A model generated the notes under the pieces. The model worked only from the letters and a program-made list of their open reading frames with translations. It had not been told where the DNA came from and searched no databases. Both the position numbers and the translations under genes were made by a program. This document shows positions 34,982 to 46,700 of a stretch of DNA of 64,000 bases, one piece after another (the first letter of the stretch is position 1; each line of letters begins with the position of its first letter). The stretch is taken from positions 45,845,001-45,909,000 of the forward strand of contig NC_068558.1 of assembly GCF_022201045.2 (NCBI RefSeq), read 5' to 3'. This stretch comes from Citrus sinensis (Eukaryota; Streptophyta; Magnoliopsida; Sapindales; Rutaceae).

Positions 34982-37350
34982 TCAGCAGCTCAATGCTTCA
35001 TACTTCACCGTTAGTGGACGATTAAACCCAGCTTGTGATAGCAAATTCCCAACAGCAGCAATGTCTCTGCAAAAAATACCCTGATAAACATTTGCATTTG
35101 AAGAAGATGGCCCCTTGTTAAGATCATTTGAATTAATAATTTTAGCACCAGTAGTTTCCAACGATGAGGCTGCGGCAGTAGTTTCCAACTTCACCTCCTG
35201 TTCCAACAATGAATTCTGTGCTTGTTGCTGCACTTGAGTGGCTGCTTGCAAAGCAGTAACAGCAGTAGCCGTCTTTCTCCTCTTCTCAGCTGCTTCCTCA
35301 TCCATAATATTACTCATGACGCTTGAATAACCCCTCTGCAACAATCTATACAACAACAAAGCAGACATTTTAGCTCTGTCTCTAACCGAATCAAGATCAC
35401 GTTCATCGGCGAACTCACACCGTTCGGTAAAACTAATAGCTTTATCCGGCTTGTGTCTTAAAGACAACAACAAGTGTGCCCTCTCCAATTCAGATCGCGA
35501 ACACCCGCGTCTCAATCCAATCAAAGCATAATAATCAACATTTCCAGTCTCCCCAGAAGCAACCCTCTGCTTCAATTCTTGAATCTTCGTCGTTAACGCA
35601 CACAATTTCCCCGGTATCTCTCTATATCTTACGTTGTGTCTCTTCCAAGCAGGTCCTGGTAACTTTCTATCACGCAAGATTGCGTTGTACAGAAGTTTCA
35701 AGTGTTCCAAGTCATGTAAACAATCCGGTAAGCAACGGATTGTTTCAAGAAGCAAGGCCCTTGTGTCAAGCGCTTGGATGCAACTGGGTTCAAGGGCCAA
35801 CGTCTTGTTACAATCAGCGATCGATTCTGCTATCCTTCCCGAGGATCTGTAAGCAAAAGCTCTATGCATGTAACATTCAGCCAAGAACCCTTGTGGGGCT
35901 CCTCGGCGACCGTCGACGATTTTAGAGAAGTGACGGATGGCCTCTGAGTAGAGACCGGCGTCCAGTGCGGCGATGGCTGCGGTGCGACGTCGTAGGAGGA
36001 GCTTAATGTGGGAAAGCAACTGTGACACGCTCTCTGACTCTGTCATTGTGCGCGGCGGAGTGGCGGGTGGCGTCTGGTGGTTGTTTGATACTGGGAACTT
36101 GGAAAAGGGAAAGCTGTCGTCAGATAACGATATGCTCTCGCGCCGGAATGCGGCGGTGGCCAGGCGTTTTCCAGTCTGGAGAAGAACCATAGCGTCCTCC
36201 ATTAAGCCTAGGTGGCAACATGCTTGGCCTAGAACCAAGTACCTACAATACAATTGTCGTGAACTGAGTTAGTCGAACGAGTTTCGTTTTGTTTGATTTA
36301 ACTGCCTAACTCAGAATTAAAACTGGAATTACCAAACGGCCTATAAGTCTTACATATTATTATTATTATTATTTTAATCAAGGCTTATCGCACTTTAAAT
36401 AAAATTATCATATATATGACGTAATATAATAAATATATTCTGTTTGATAAAAATTTAATAAAATCTGAAGTTCTGATATTATTATTATTATTATTATATT
36501 ATTCATGATAAACTTGTTGAACCTAAATCGGTTGTCAAATCACATCACTTTGTATTGAAAATACACCACCACCATATTGTTTAAGAATATGCATTTGGTG
36601 ATCTGAGTTTAGGGTCAAAAGTTGAAATCCATATCTAAACAAAATAAATGGCGTCATTATAATTTGAACCTCGGAGAAAACATTAGCAGGGATTAAGAAA
36701 TTAAGAACCCAATTAAAAAGAAAAAAGGGAAACACTTAAGAAATAATTTTTATTTTGGAAAATAAAATTACCTCCATTGTCCTTCTTTCTCGCAATTTCT
36801 ACAGAGTCCGGCCATCACTTTCTTCTTCAAGTCCGAGACCGAGAAACACTTGAAAGATGGATCGCGACCCAGTGAGTCATCAGACGAGTCGCCACCAGAG
36901 TGCAAAAGTTTGACTCGCTCTCTCGAGAGTTGTTGAGAGGAGCTATCAGAGGAAACCGAACCGGAGTCGTCGTTAGCCATTTTAAGGCTGGGAATATAAT
37001 CTTGAAGCATATCAGCAACGTCTTTGAATCGTCTTAGATACAGCAGAGATCTCGCTTTGAGCTCAAGAGCGAGTTCGAGGCGAGGCGAGAGCGCGAGAGC
37101 AGCGTCGAGAAGACTGAGAGCCGAAGCGATCTCGCTGTGCTCTTGAGTCGCAATGAGAGTCCTTGCATCTCTAATATATTTATCTACAATCTGTATCGAT
37201 CAATACAACAAGAGCGCATGAATTTTCATTTTATTTTTAGTTTTAAAAAAAATCAAAAAAATAAAATGCTAGGCCAAAATGCGGTACCTTTCTGTTGCTG
37301 AGCCACCAGTGTTTCTTCTCAGTGCAAGTTAATGCAGGAGAAGTAGCCAT
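34982..37350 (-). CDS. TPR protein with divergent DnaJ domain (At4g02100-like)
   Basis: Three exons on the minus strand join in phase: 37288-37350, 36772-37190 and 34982-36242, giving 580 residues. The N-terminus (MATSPALTCTEKKHWWLSNRK) is followed by helical repeat sequence of TPR type (HSEIASALSLLDAALALSPRLELALELKARSLLYLRRFKDVADML), a Ser/Asp-rich loop, then more TPR units (AAIAALDAGLYSEAIRHFSKIVDG, YMHRAFAYRSSGRIAESIADCNKTLALEPSCIQAL). A J-like domain lies at about 395-460 (DYYALIGLRRGCSRSELERAHLLLSLRHKPDKA). Its loop reads HKPD at 424-427 rather than HPD. Close plant relatives (TPR15/TPR16 class and At4g02100, from memory) are proposed HSP70/HSP90 co-chaperones; the activity of this form is unknown. 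The tail is Ala/Gln-rich. Its first intron is only about 100 bp and its second about 530 bp with ATT repeats. Confidence 0.88.
36351..36500. repeat. (ATT)n microsatellites in TPR-DnaJ intron 2
   Basis: Two ATT trinucleotide runs, at about 36351-36373 and 36478-36498, in the second intron (36243-36771). Confidence 0.8.
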
Positions 37351-37734
37351 GTTTGTTTGTGTTGTTGAAACTCTCCCAACTCTTTTTCTCTCTTAAAGCA
37401 TATATATATATATGTACATACATACATACATACATATATTTATATATATATATATTTTTCTGATTTACAATAATAAAAGAGAGGAGAAATATACAAGCAG
37501 GACAGGAGAGAAGGAAAATGTAAGCAGAGTGGGGAGAGAGAGGCAGGGTTGAATGATTTAAAATCTGTTTAGATTTGAAGAGTAAATAAGGGGAAGGTTG
37601 TGGAGAAAACAAAGCCCTAAAAATAAAGAAAGAAAATGTAAAAAAAAAAAAAAAAAAAATTTGTGCCAGCTTTGACCTCAGACAAAGTTTTGATCATTCA
37701 ACTTCATAGCTGGCGCTGGCACCTCACCATTTTT

Positions 37735-37768
<34 letters not shown>

Positions 37769-37780
37769 GCTATGTGGCCT
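37351..37780 (-). promoter_or_regulatory. Leader and promoter side of the TPR-DnaJ gene
   Basis: Upstream of the ATG at 37350, the DNA holds alternating TA and TACA runs (37399-37456) able to fold back on themselves, an A20 run (37640-37659) and a (CT)n run (37739-37767). No TATA box could be singled out because of the TA repeats. Confidence 0.4.
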
Positions 37781-40700
37781 ATAAGGCTACATGGCTACCT
37801 ATGTGCTCGAATTTATTTTTTTTCTTTTTTGCATATAGAAAAGGTAAAAATTTTAATATAAATGAGGTATAATTTTGTTAACCGGATGTAGCCGGTGATT
37901 ACATGATTGTGACCGGAGGGAGACGGTGACTCATCACGGGTCCTCGGGTTCAACTACCGGAGAAAAGATAAGACGCCAGCAAATTGCCCCCAAAAGTAAG
38001 TAAAGATGGTGAAGAAAACCATCCAGTTATTTACTTACATTTTATCAATTTGCCCCTCCTTCTCTTTAAAAAAAAAAAAAAATTGTTAATGACATTTAAG
38101 CTTGTAACGGATCAAACAAGTAAAGTTTGTGCTCCTCCCAAACACGCCCTAAACAGACTGCCATACTTCATTCATTAATTTATAATACTTACCACATTTA
38201 GTTGTTCTGAATGTGGTCCTCCAATTGTAAATTGTGATAATAAGTAGAGAATTGGTTAAAAATTTTAATCTCAAATTGGAAGGGTAATGTTGTAATTCGG
38301 AAGATTGATGAAGCTTACATTTATTTATTATTTTTTGGGGGGGGAAGAAAGTGGCTCGTCTCTCGTAAGGCACAAGAATCATGGCGCTTTCCCTTTTTTG
38401 GGGGTGGGTTTTTGCTTTGCTTTGTATTTTACCCACATTGATTAATGAATGCACATGAGTATGGATAGATAGCCAGATGGGTCTATCTTAAAGGCTCTCC
38501 CCTAACTGCCTTTCCTTTGCCCCCACCCCAGCTGCTAAGCCCCACCACCCCTAGCACAACACCACACAGGCAACTCCCGTGTCCACGTCAGCAACGTTTC
38601 CATTTGTCATCTTCGGGCTTTGTGTCCCGCGTTACTGGGACGGCTTTCGTGTCCAGATCAGCTGCCATGGCTTCGGGACGATGCCTTTGTTTTGGAACCC
38701 AAATATTATTTATTTATTGTATGTGTTTTTGGTCGTGTGCTAACCAATATAACCCAATGATCAAACGAAATTTAGTTCATAGAAGTAGAACCCAATGAGA
38801 AGTCAAGGGAGCCTTACGCTAAATAAATAATTATTTGCAATTAGCTCAAGATAATTGACGTGCCTTTTTTAATAGAAATAATTAAGCGTACTTAACTTAC
38901 CAACATTCTGTTTCCTTGTACAATTATTTGGATTCCTTTTAACCAATTGTTTGAATAGCGATGAATCAATTAGTTGTTCATTTCTTACCAACAAGCGCTT
39001 CTTACTAAAATCTATAATCATCTCCATCTATGTACTTCTTTGAAAGAAAAAAAAAATTAGATAAATGAATAAATAAATATGGGAGTAAACTCAAATTCTT
39101 CAAACAATGTCTAATTTTCGGGGGAAAAAAAAAAAAAAGTAGTGGAAGGGAAGAAGAAGAAAAAGGTTCATTTCCATAATTAATAGGAAGTAGGACCAGA
39201 GAATGCATTATTGTGCCATACGTATGGATTCAATATGATGAGCAATTTGACTGTATTTATCCTAAAATATCCTGACAACAGGATTATTTTGAAGCTCTCA
39301 CCAAGTCACGTCATCAAACAACGTCGTTTTCATCGCTCGGGTTATGGCCTGAAAGAAGCCGAAACAGCCAATCCGAGTTGAGTTAACCCAGCTCCGAATT
39401 TTGAGTTAACTCACAGTCCAAGAATTAAAAATTTATAATAGAACTCTGATAAGTGATGAATGATAGAGCCACCAAAAAAAAATTGAACTTGTGCTACAGT
39501 CGCTCGCTCCAATAGGCTCGGGACCATTGGACCCAGAGACAATACAATGGCTGGTTTATTTCATAAACATAGATGCAACTCATGTCCGGCTAATGTTGTG
39601 GAAATTTGATTTATATGGTCCCATTTGTTGTTGGAATTCATCAATTGATAAAGCTATACATCGCCAATTGCTGTAGAATGGGCTACATCCTCTTACTTGT
39701 GTTATCTTGATTGAATCTTGTACTGGCATGCCCTTTATCAGCCATGGTCCATTTCTACTGTGTCACAAAATTTTATTCACTTTTTTTTTTTTTTTGGGGG
39801 GGACAAAAATTGATAGAAGGGGGGCGAAGGAGGATGAAGAGAGTAAATTCATATGCATTGTAGGGTTAGGTGTCTGGCGAAGTAGTCTTTTTTTTTTTTT
39901 TTTTTTTGGCATTGCATGGGCCAAGAATTAATTGATAGAAGAAATTGTTGTCCTGTAAGTAATTCTTGAATTAATTGAATTGTGAAGGACATAAACGTGG
40001 AAAGCAATAAGAGAGCAACATGTCACGTTTAATGGAAGCCACATGCTATGTCTCATCTTCCTTACTAAATGGAAATGAAATTGACACCCAAAATGAAACT
40101 TGGCTGCATCAGTCTTCTTCATCAAATTACATCTCCGTTTTAGCCCCTTTTTTGATACAGATAAAAATTGGAATGTGTTTTGCGAAGTTGACTTTGAGGG
40201 TTGGCAAACTCACCTATCAAGTGGCCTCTATTAGTTGAGTCTAATTACTTGTAAATGAAAATCAGAGTAGTGGCTTAGCATTGGTATAATGAAAATTTAA
40301 CTAATAATTATTAATCACAACATTATATTTTGCTCAACAAAATGTGATAAGTATGGAATCTAAATTCAATAAATGAGTAAATTAAATATTGCTTTTATTA
40401 GGGCAGATTTTTCAATTATGTTTGCTAGACTTTCACGATACCTTTATACTAATGTGCATATAATGCTACATCACATTAATTAAAATAAAAATATAAATTG
40501 GAGCTGTCTTTCTTTACATTCTCTTGGATTTACATACAGGTAGCTAGCCTCCTGCCTCCTCTTGTTGTCATTCCTTATAATTGATAATTATTTACCGGCG
40601 AAAAAGGCAGATGGCACATTGATGCAACATTCCCAACAGCTAACAACTATTTTATATTTCAAAATAAATTATTCAAGTCTTCATAGTTTTTGGTTAGTTG

Positions 40701-43700
40701 ACTTTCAAATAAAGTGAACAAAGGCTAACTTGGTGCTCACCCACTTCGTCATATGAGGCTTAGGTTTAAAGATTGCTGGATTTTTACTAAACAAGATTGA
40801 AGGGCGCAAAAAAGAGAATTTTAATTTATTCCTTCCCTTTATTCAAAGTAGTTTTAATTTCGGCATTAATATATGTGTTGCACAAGAAAAGAGTTAAACA
40901 TGTTAAGTTTCATGCGTGCTAATTGATTTGTTGTGTAATACAGGAAGCTTATTCTCAAAATGAAAAATAAGTTTTGGGTTTATTTGGTAATCTCTATTAA
41001 GACTAGTATGATAATTAAACCCCAAAAAAAGAAAAGAAAAAATTGGACGATGGAATGGTTTATTTGGTAATCTACGAATTCTTTGTGTTAGTTATGGAAC
41101 CAAGCAACTGATTAATCATTGTTCTTAGTCGGGACCATGATTTATCAAGCTGTTTGTCAATAACTTGCATGTAATTCATAATCATACCTACCGTAAATAG
41201 GGGGTTTGATCAAGTAATAGCAACCATTGTTAAGAGAATAGCATAAGATACCCATCAGATTGACAGGGTGTCTAACGCTTACAAAAAAATCAAGATCCTT
41301 ATTTAAAGAGGGAATCAACATCATGGGATCTCTTTAGAGCCAATCTTAGTAACGTATAGATTAATAACAATAATAATAATAATATTAGTGATTTGTAAAA
41401 TTTTGTTAATGGGGAAACTCTCCCATTCTCTAGACATGCTTGCGTCAGAGGTGGCGAATGTGACGCGATCTCCTAAAGATTCTCATATGCAAAACAAATT
41501 AGATAAGGTTCTGTAATTGCGTATTCTATATAATTAATTGCACAATTATAAAACCACTCTTTTTGGCGGCAGAAGTATAACAATGGCTTATTGTTAATTT
41601 ATTCGATACATTTCATTTCATCCAATGAGACTTTCACCGCATAAGCTCTTTGGTCTCTTCTTTCTAATTTCTATCGTAAAAGGTATTGATGGACAGCTGC
41701 AAAACCCTGAGGCACGCACGTGTCAGCGGATGAAATTTCACGTGGGGTTGTAAGCCATGTGCAAAGTGCAAGGACGTGCAAGCTTTACAATATCAAAAGT
41801 GATAGCTTATGTGTGTTATAAGCTTATTAAGATGGCCAAGAGGGCCGGGCAAATTGGGGTGGTCAGGCTACGTTTTTGCTTAAAAGCCGTTAATAATGTG
41901 CCCAATATATGCTACATTAGAGAAATTAAGATTAATTTTTTGCTCTTAGAATTTGGACCTTCTAAATCATTTGGATGATTTTGCGCCACTGACCATTTTG
42001 CAAGTTGGATAAATGGCATCTCAGATAAGAAACTGGTTCAAGCAAGAACTGATCCAAAGAGAAGATAAAAAGGGTGCGGCACGCCAATTATTGGAACCAC
42101 ATGCGGAAAAGTGCATACGGAACTTTGCTGAGTCATGGGTTCCTGAGGACTCAGACTCATCAGACTCTTTTCCAGCCCACCCCCACTTGTTTACTCTTTA
42201 TATACAGCTTCCTCTTTAATTTTGACTCTCAAGATTAAATAATTTTTTTTTTTGAAAAAAAAAGAAGAAACAAATTCAGATACTTTGCCTACCCTGTGCA
42301 TAACTTTTATCGATCATAATTCAGACATAAGCATACACAGCACTCAGCAGCCTATAAAATATATTCACAGTTCAAGCTGAAAAAAGGCCCGAAAAGTTAT
42401 TAACCAGAAAAAAAAAAAAAAAGGTTAATACAGATATTAGTGATAGTTTAGAAATGATGACGCTAGGAATTAGCATTGGATATTGATCCTTGGAAACTGT
42501 CGAGCTGATGTTGGTCTTGTTTTTTTCCCAGAGGCCGTCAGTTGTTTGATTATAAATGTTAAAATTCGTGCCATATTGCAATGATCAAATATTTTTGTCT
42601 TTGCATTGCAATTTACACAATTGCACATGCTAAGCTCAGTAATCACTACAGCGTGGGCGCAGGTGATTTATCTTCTGGAAAAAATGATGTACATGGAACT
42701 TGGTAGTGAGCCTAGGATTAGCCCAAGTCGTGGTCCGTACTAGATTCTTTCCTTGTTGGGCGTGTATGTTCTTCAAAATTTTGAACGAGTAAATCATTCA
42801 GCCTATTTGTATTTCTCGCGTGCATCCAAACTCTATGCAGTTTCGTAGCTGACTTCCAGCTCATGTGAGATGAGATGACATAAAGATGAGGCGGCCTAAA
42901 TTTACATGTATCTGTGCTTCGCTACAATGAACGATTGAATTTGAATTGCTTGACAGTATTGAAGCATTATTGACGGAATGGGATAAGATGCCTTCAATAA
43001 TTTTCGAACTAGCTAGCTAGGATATGCTGCTCACTGGGCCCTTGGCCCTAACATTTGCGGAATTCTACAAAAATACACGACAGCTATCATGCGGAAGCAG
43101 AACGATTGAATCGAACAAGGATAACCAACAAAGGTAGGCATTAGTAATGGCGAAGATAAAGTCTGTTTTGGTTTATTATCTAGTTCCCTGCTTCCGTTGT
43201 AGAAATGATTGGGTCCTAATGGAGTCTAACCCTTCCTTCCTCATTGATGATGATGGGGATGGCCGCAGTATCAATCATTGGCCGTAGAACAAAAATAGAA
43301 CCATGTGGCAACATCCGTGATTATGTCGAGCACACAAGATTAATCAAGGACCCAACCCACTCACCCCATGGTGGCCCAATTAGCTATAGACTACTCGGAA
43401 CCTTATTCATATGAGACAATGCTCATCTATGCTCGTCGCGCGTTTATACACACACACACACACACACACACACAGAGGATCTGGAGCCAATACTTTATCA
43501 TAGATCACAAGCCTCTAAAATAATCTTCTAAATGATACAATTTCGGATATTAATAACAAAGTAACAATCATTCTCGTAGCTTGCTACTACATTAATTCAA
43601 TCATGTATGATGGCATCATCAAAGTTTCTTGAACATTTCTGTTCGAAGTCCTTCTCTGTGGACTAATTACAACAATATTTTGACTGGAAATAAAGTATAA

Positions 43701-43775
43701 ATTCTTAAAAGAATAACAATGAGAAATATTATTTTTCAACATCCTTAACTTGAGACCAATCAATCCTATTAATAA
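37781..43775. other. Intergenic DNA between the TPR-DnaJ and BXL genes
   Basis: About 6 kb without a supportable gene. It contains poly-A/T tracts, a T-run followed by G9 near 38332-38343, a T19G7 tract at 39780-39803, another T20 run near 39890-39908, and a (CA)n run at 43446-43474. A stretch at about 37880-37965 with a CGGGTTCAACTACCGG motif could be a decayed tRNA-derived SINE. Reading frames at 38517, 41757 and 42013 carry no recognised domain. The last part (43475-43775) may hold the BXL 3' untranslated region. Confidence 0.45.
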
Positions 43776-46700
43776 TCAAGACTTAATCACTCCTAAAGTA
43801 GCTGCGTGGAGTGATACAGAATGCTTCGTACCACCAATATGAATGTTGTGCTCACCCAATGGAATTCTTCGAGTTCCAGAACGATCCACAACACTCAAGT
43901 ACTTGCACACATGAATATTGATTCCAACTCGCTGCTGAGCCCCAGCAGGGACGTGCACTTTCTCAAAGGCCACCAATTGCTTATGCGGAGCCCAATGTCC
44001 GGCCGGTGGTGTGGAGAAAACTAGCAATGTGTGTGCGCCGTCCTTGGAACCAACATTTTTCACATCAACCTGAACACCCAATGTGAGCCTGTTGCATTTT
44101 GCATGCGTGACTTTGATTGCCTTTCCTGAAATAGTTGCATTTATTGAGCCATGCCGGCCATCGAGGGGAACCGCAACCACCGTAGGTGCGTTGGCCACAG
44201 TGTGTACAAAATTTGTGTAACTCATTCCGTGACCAAATGGGTACACCACTGGACCTTTGTAAAATCTGTAGGTTCTTCCAGGGTAACGTTTTGATTGGCT
44301 AGGCCGCATTGCCATTTCTGTCATTGGTAGATTTGTAATATACTCCTGTGGGTACCATGTCATAGGGAGCTTGCCACCTGAATTGAGTTAAAAAGTTGAG
44401 ATGCAATAGTTAACGTTATATAACCAAGAAACCAAGCACATAAACAATCCAAAGAGGTCATCGAATAATCAAACCTGGATTAGAAGTTCCAAACAAGATA
44501 TCAGCAATCGCCGTTCCACCGGCTTGGCCCGGGTACCCAGCCCATATAATAGCAGCAATTCGTGGGTCGTTCTTAGCAAAAGCTACATCAATAGGGCCAC
44601 CAGACATTAAAACCAATATGGTTGGACCTTTAGATGCCATGGAAACCTTAGAGACTAGTTCTTGTTGGCGCCCAGGTAAAAGCAGCCCGGCCCTGTCTAA
44701 TGCTTCTGCTTCAATGGACTGGTCTAGCCCCATAACAAGAATCGTTGCATCCGCTTGACGGCTAGCATCAATTGCGGCACCAAATAACTGGTCATCAGCA
44801 CAAGCTACATCCTTACAACCTTGCTGGTGAATTGTCCTTGCATATCTTCCAATCCCTTGAAGAGGAGTCGTGTATCCACATGCAATACCTATACAAGCCC
44901 AACAACGGAAAATGTGCTTATTATAAGACCTTTGTCAACAAGTACACATTTAGTTTAAAAGAGCTTGGGAATCATTAAAAGACCAATTATGTCTTACCAG
45001 CATAGTTGCCAATCATGGTGACAGTGACATCAGAATTTGGTCCAATTACAGCGACTGTACGGTGACGAATGTGGGACAGAGGTAATGAAGGGCCTTGGTT
45101 TTTAAGAAGAACTATGCCTTGTCTGGCAGCTTCAAGGGCAAGCTCTTGGTGATCTGGGGTGCATACGTCTTTCGGCCCCAGATGCCCATATGGCTGTGAA
45201 GATGGCTCTCCATCAAACATCCCCAGCCTCATTTGGACAGTTAACGTGTTCACCAATGCGTTGTTAATGTCGATCTCACTAAGCAACCCTCTTTGCACTG
45301 CACTCTCTGTATGCAACCCTAGAAATGGCCCACAGTCCAAATCCAAACCTGCAAATCCCACCAATTCTGTCACTTCGTGTTGTTTTGTAAATGAGTGGAG
45401 CTGTTTGGCGCCTTTTTAAAATCTTTATGAAACCCCTCCGCTAAACGTACCCCATTAAATTATACAAATATTACATGATTTCCAAATACACTCATTCTTT
45501 TTTTAATTTTATTCCATGACTAACCTTTCGTTTCAATATTCATTAGACTTGTGAATAAGAATATCTTTCTATTTCAGCCTTTAATTTTCACGGTGGTGGG
45601 TAGAATTTTGTTTTTTCTCCATAGCTTGAATGTAATTTTATCTTCTTATTATTGTAATTGTAAACGGTAGGGTTTTAGCAGGAATGTAAAGGGGTGAGAC
45701 TTGAGAGTGGCTCCACCTTTCGTAAATTCGTTAAGAAAGCCTTAATTTTATCACTAACCTGCTCTAATGGCATCAGCAGCTGCTTCTTCGGGCGTCGAAG
45801 TAAAGTGTTGAGTGTCATAATAGACTCCAACTGAGTCGCAATCTGAAACAATATAACTATGGTCCACAAAGGGAAAAGAGATCAATAGAACAGGTGGTTA
45901 AAATTATATGATCATGAAAGAAGTTTTATGTAATCTGACCCATTAAGGCGCCATTCGCCACGTATAGTCCTCTTTAGAATATTTGGATCGGCGCAGGTGG
46001 GGACGCCGTTGACTTGATTGTATGAGCACATGACACTGGCCACTTTCCCTTCCATCACACACATTCTAAAGGGCACATCAAATGTGTCCTCAATGTCCTG
46101 CTTGCTTACCTGTGCACACGTGTGAAATCCCAAGTGAGAAAAAGTCGTCACGTGCCAAGACACGTCATCTGGACTGTAATCGCATTTTAATTCTTTTTCT
46201 TTAATTAATTCGATTAGGGAGGGTGGTTGTGAACAAAATGAAGAGCAATTGCAGTATTAAAGAACAAAACTAAAACAAAATCATGATAAAAGTTTTTCTC
46301 GTTTAATAAATTTTAATTTTTTTTAAAGAAGTAAAATCATTAAATGAGAATTTATAAATTCACTAAAAGACAAAATTTTTGTTATGGTTGTGTTCCTTTT
46401 TTTTTTTTTAAGATAAAAGGGTTGACAAACTAAAAGGAGAAATTATTTTATAGATAGAAAAGGACTAGAGCTAAAATTATGATAATTTAAAAGACTTTGT
46501 ACACGTTATCTAAAAGGTACTATTTAGGAAGAAATTAGGGCATGTCCGGTATTCTTTTCTAATTGATGTTTTCATAAAATAAAAATGAAATCAGTGTTCT
46601 ATTCTAAATCTAAGTATGTGTTTGATATCATTTTTTGAAAATTGTATTTTAAAATATAAAAAATGTAATACTCATTCGGTAGCATTTGATTGAATTACTT

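Noticed and set aside
35476-36272. Reading frames on the plus strand over the TPR-DnaJ exon 3
   Set aside because: They are shadows of the long sense exon, and their products lack known features.
42013-42219. 68-codon frame starting MASQIRNWFKQ
   Set aside because: No family features; no neighbouring exon could be joined to it.
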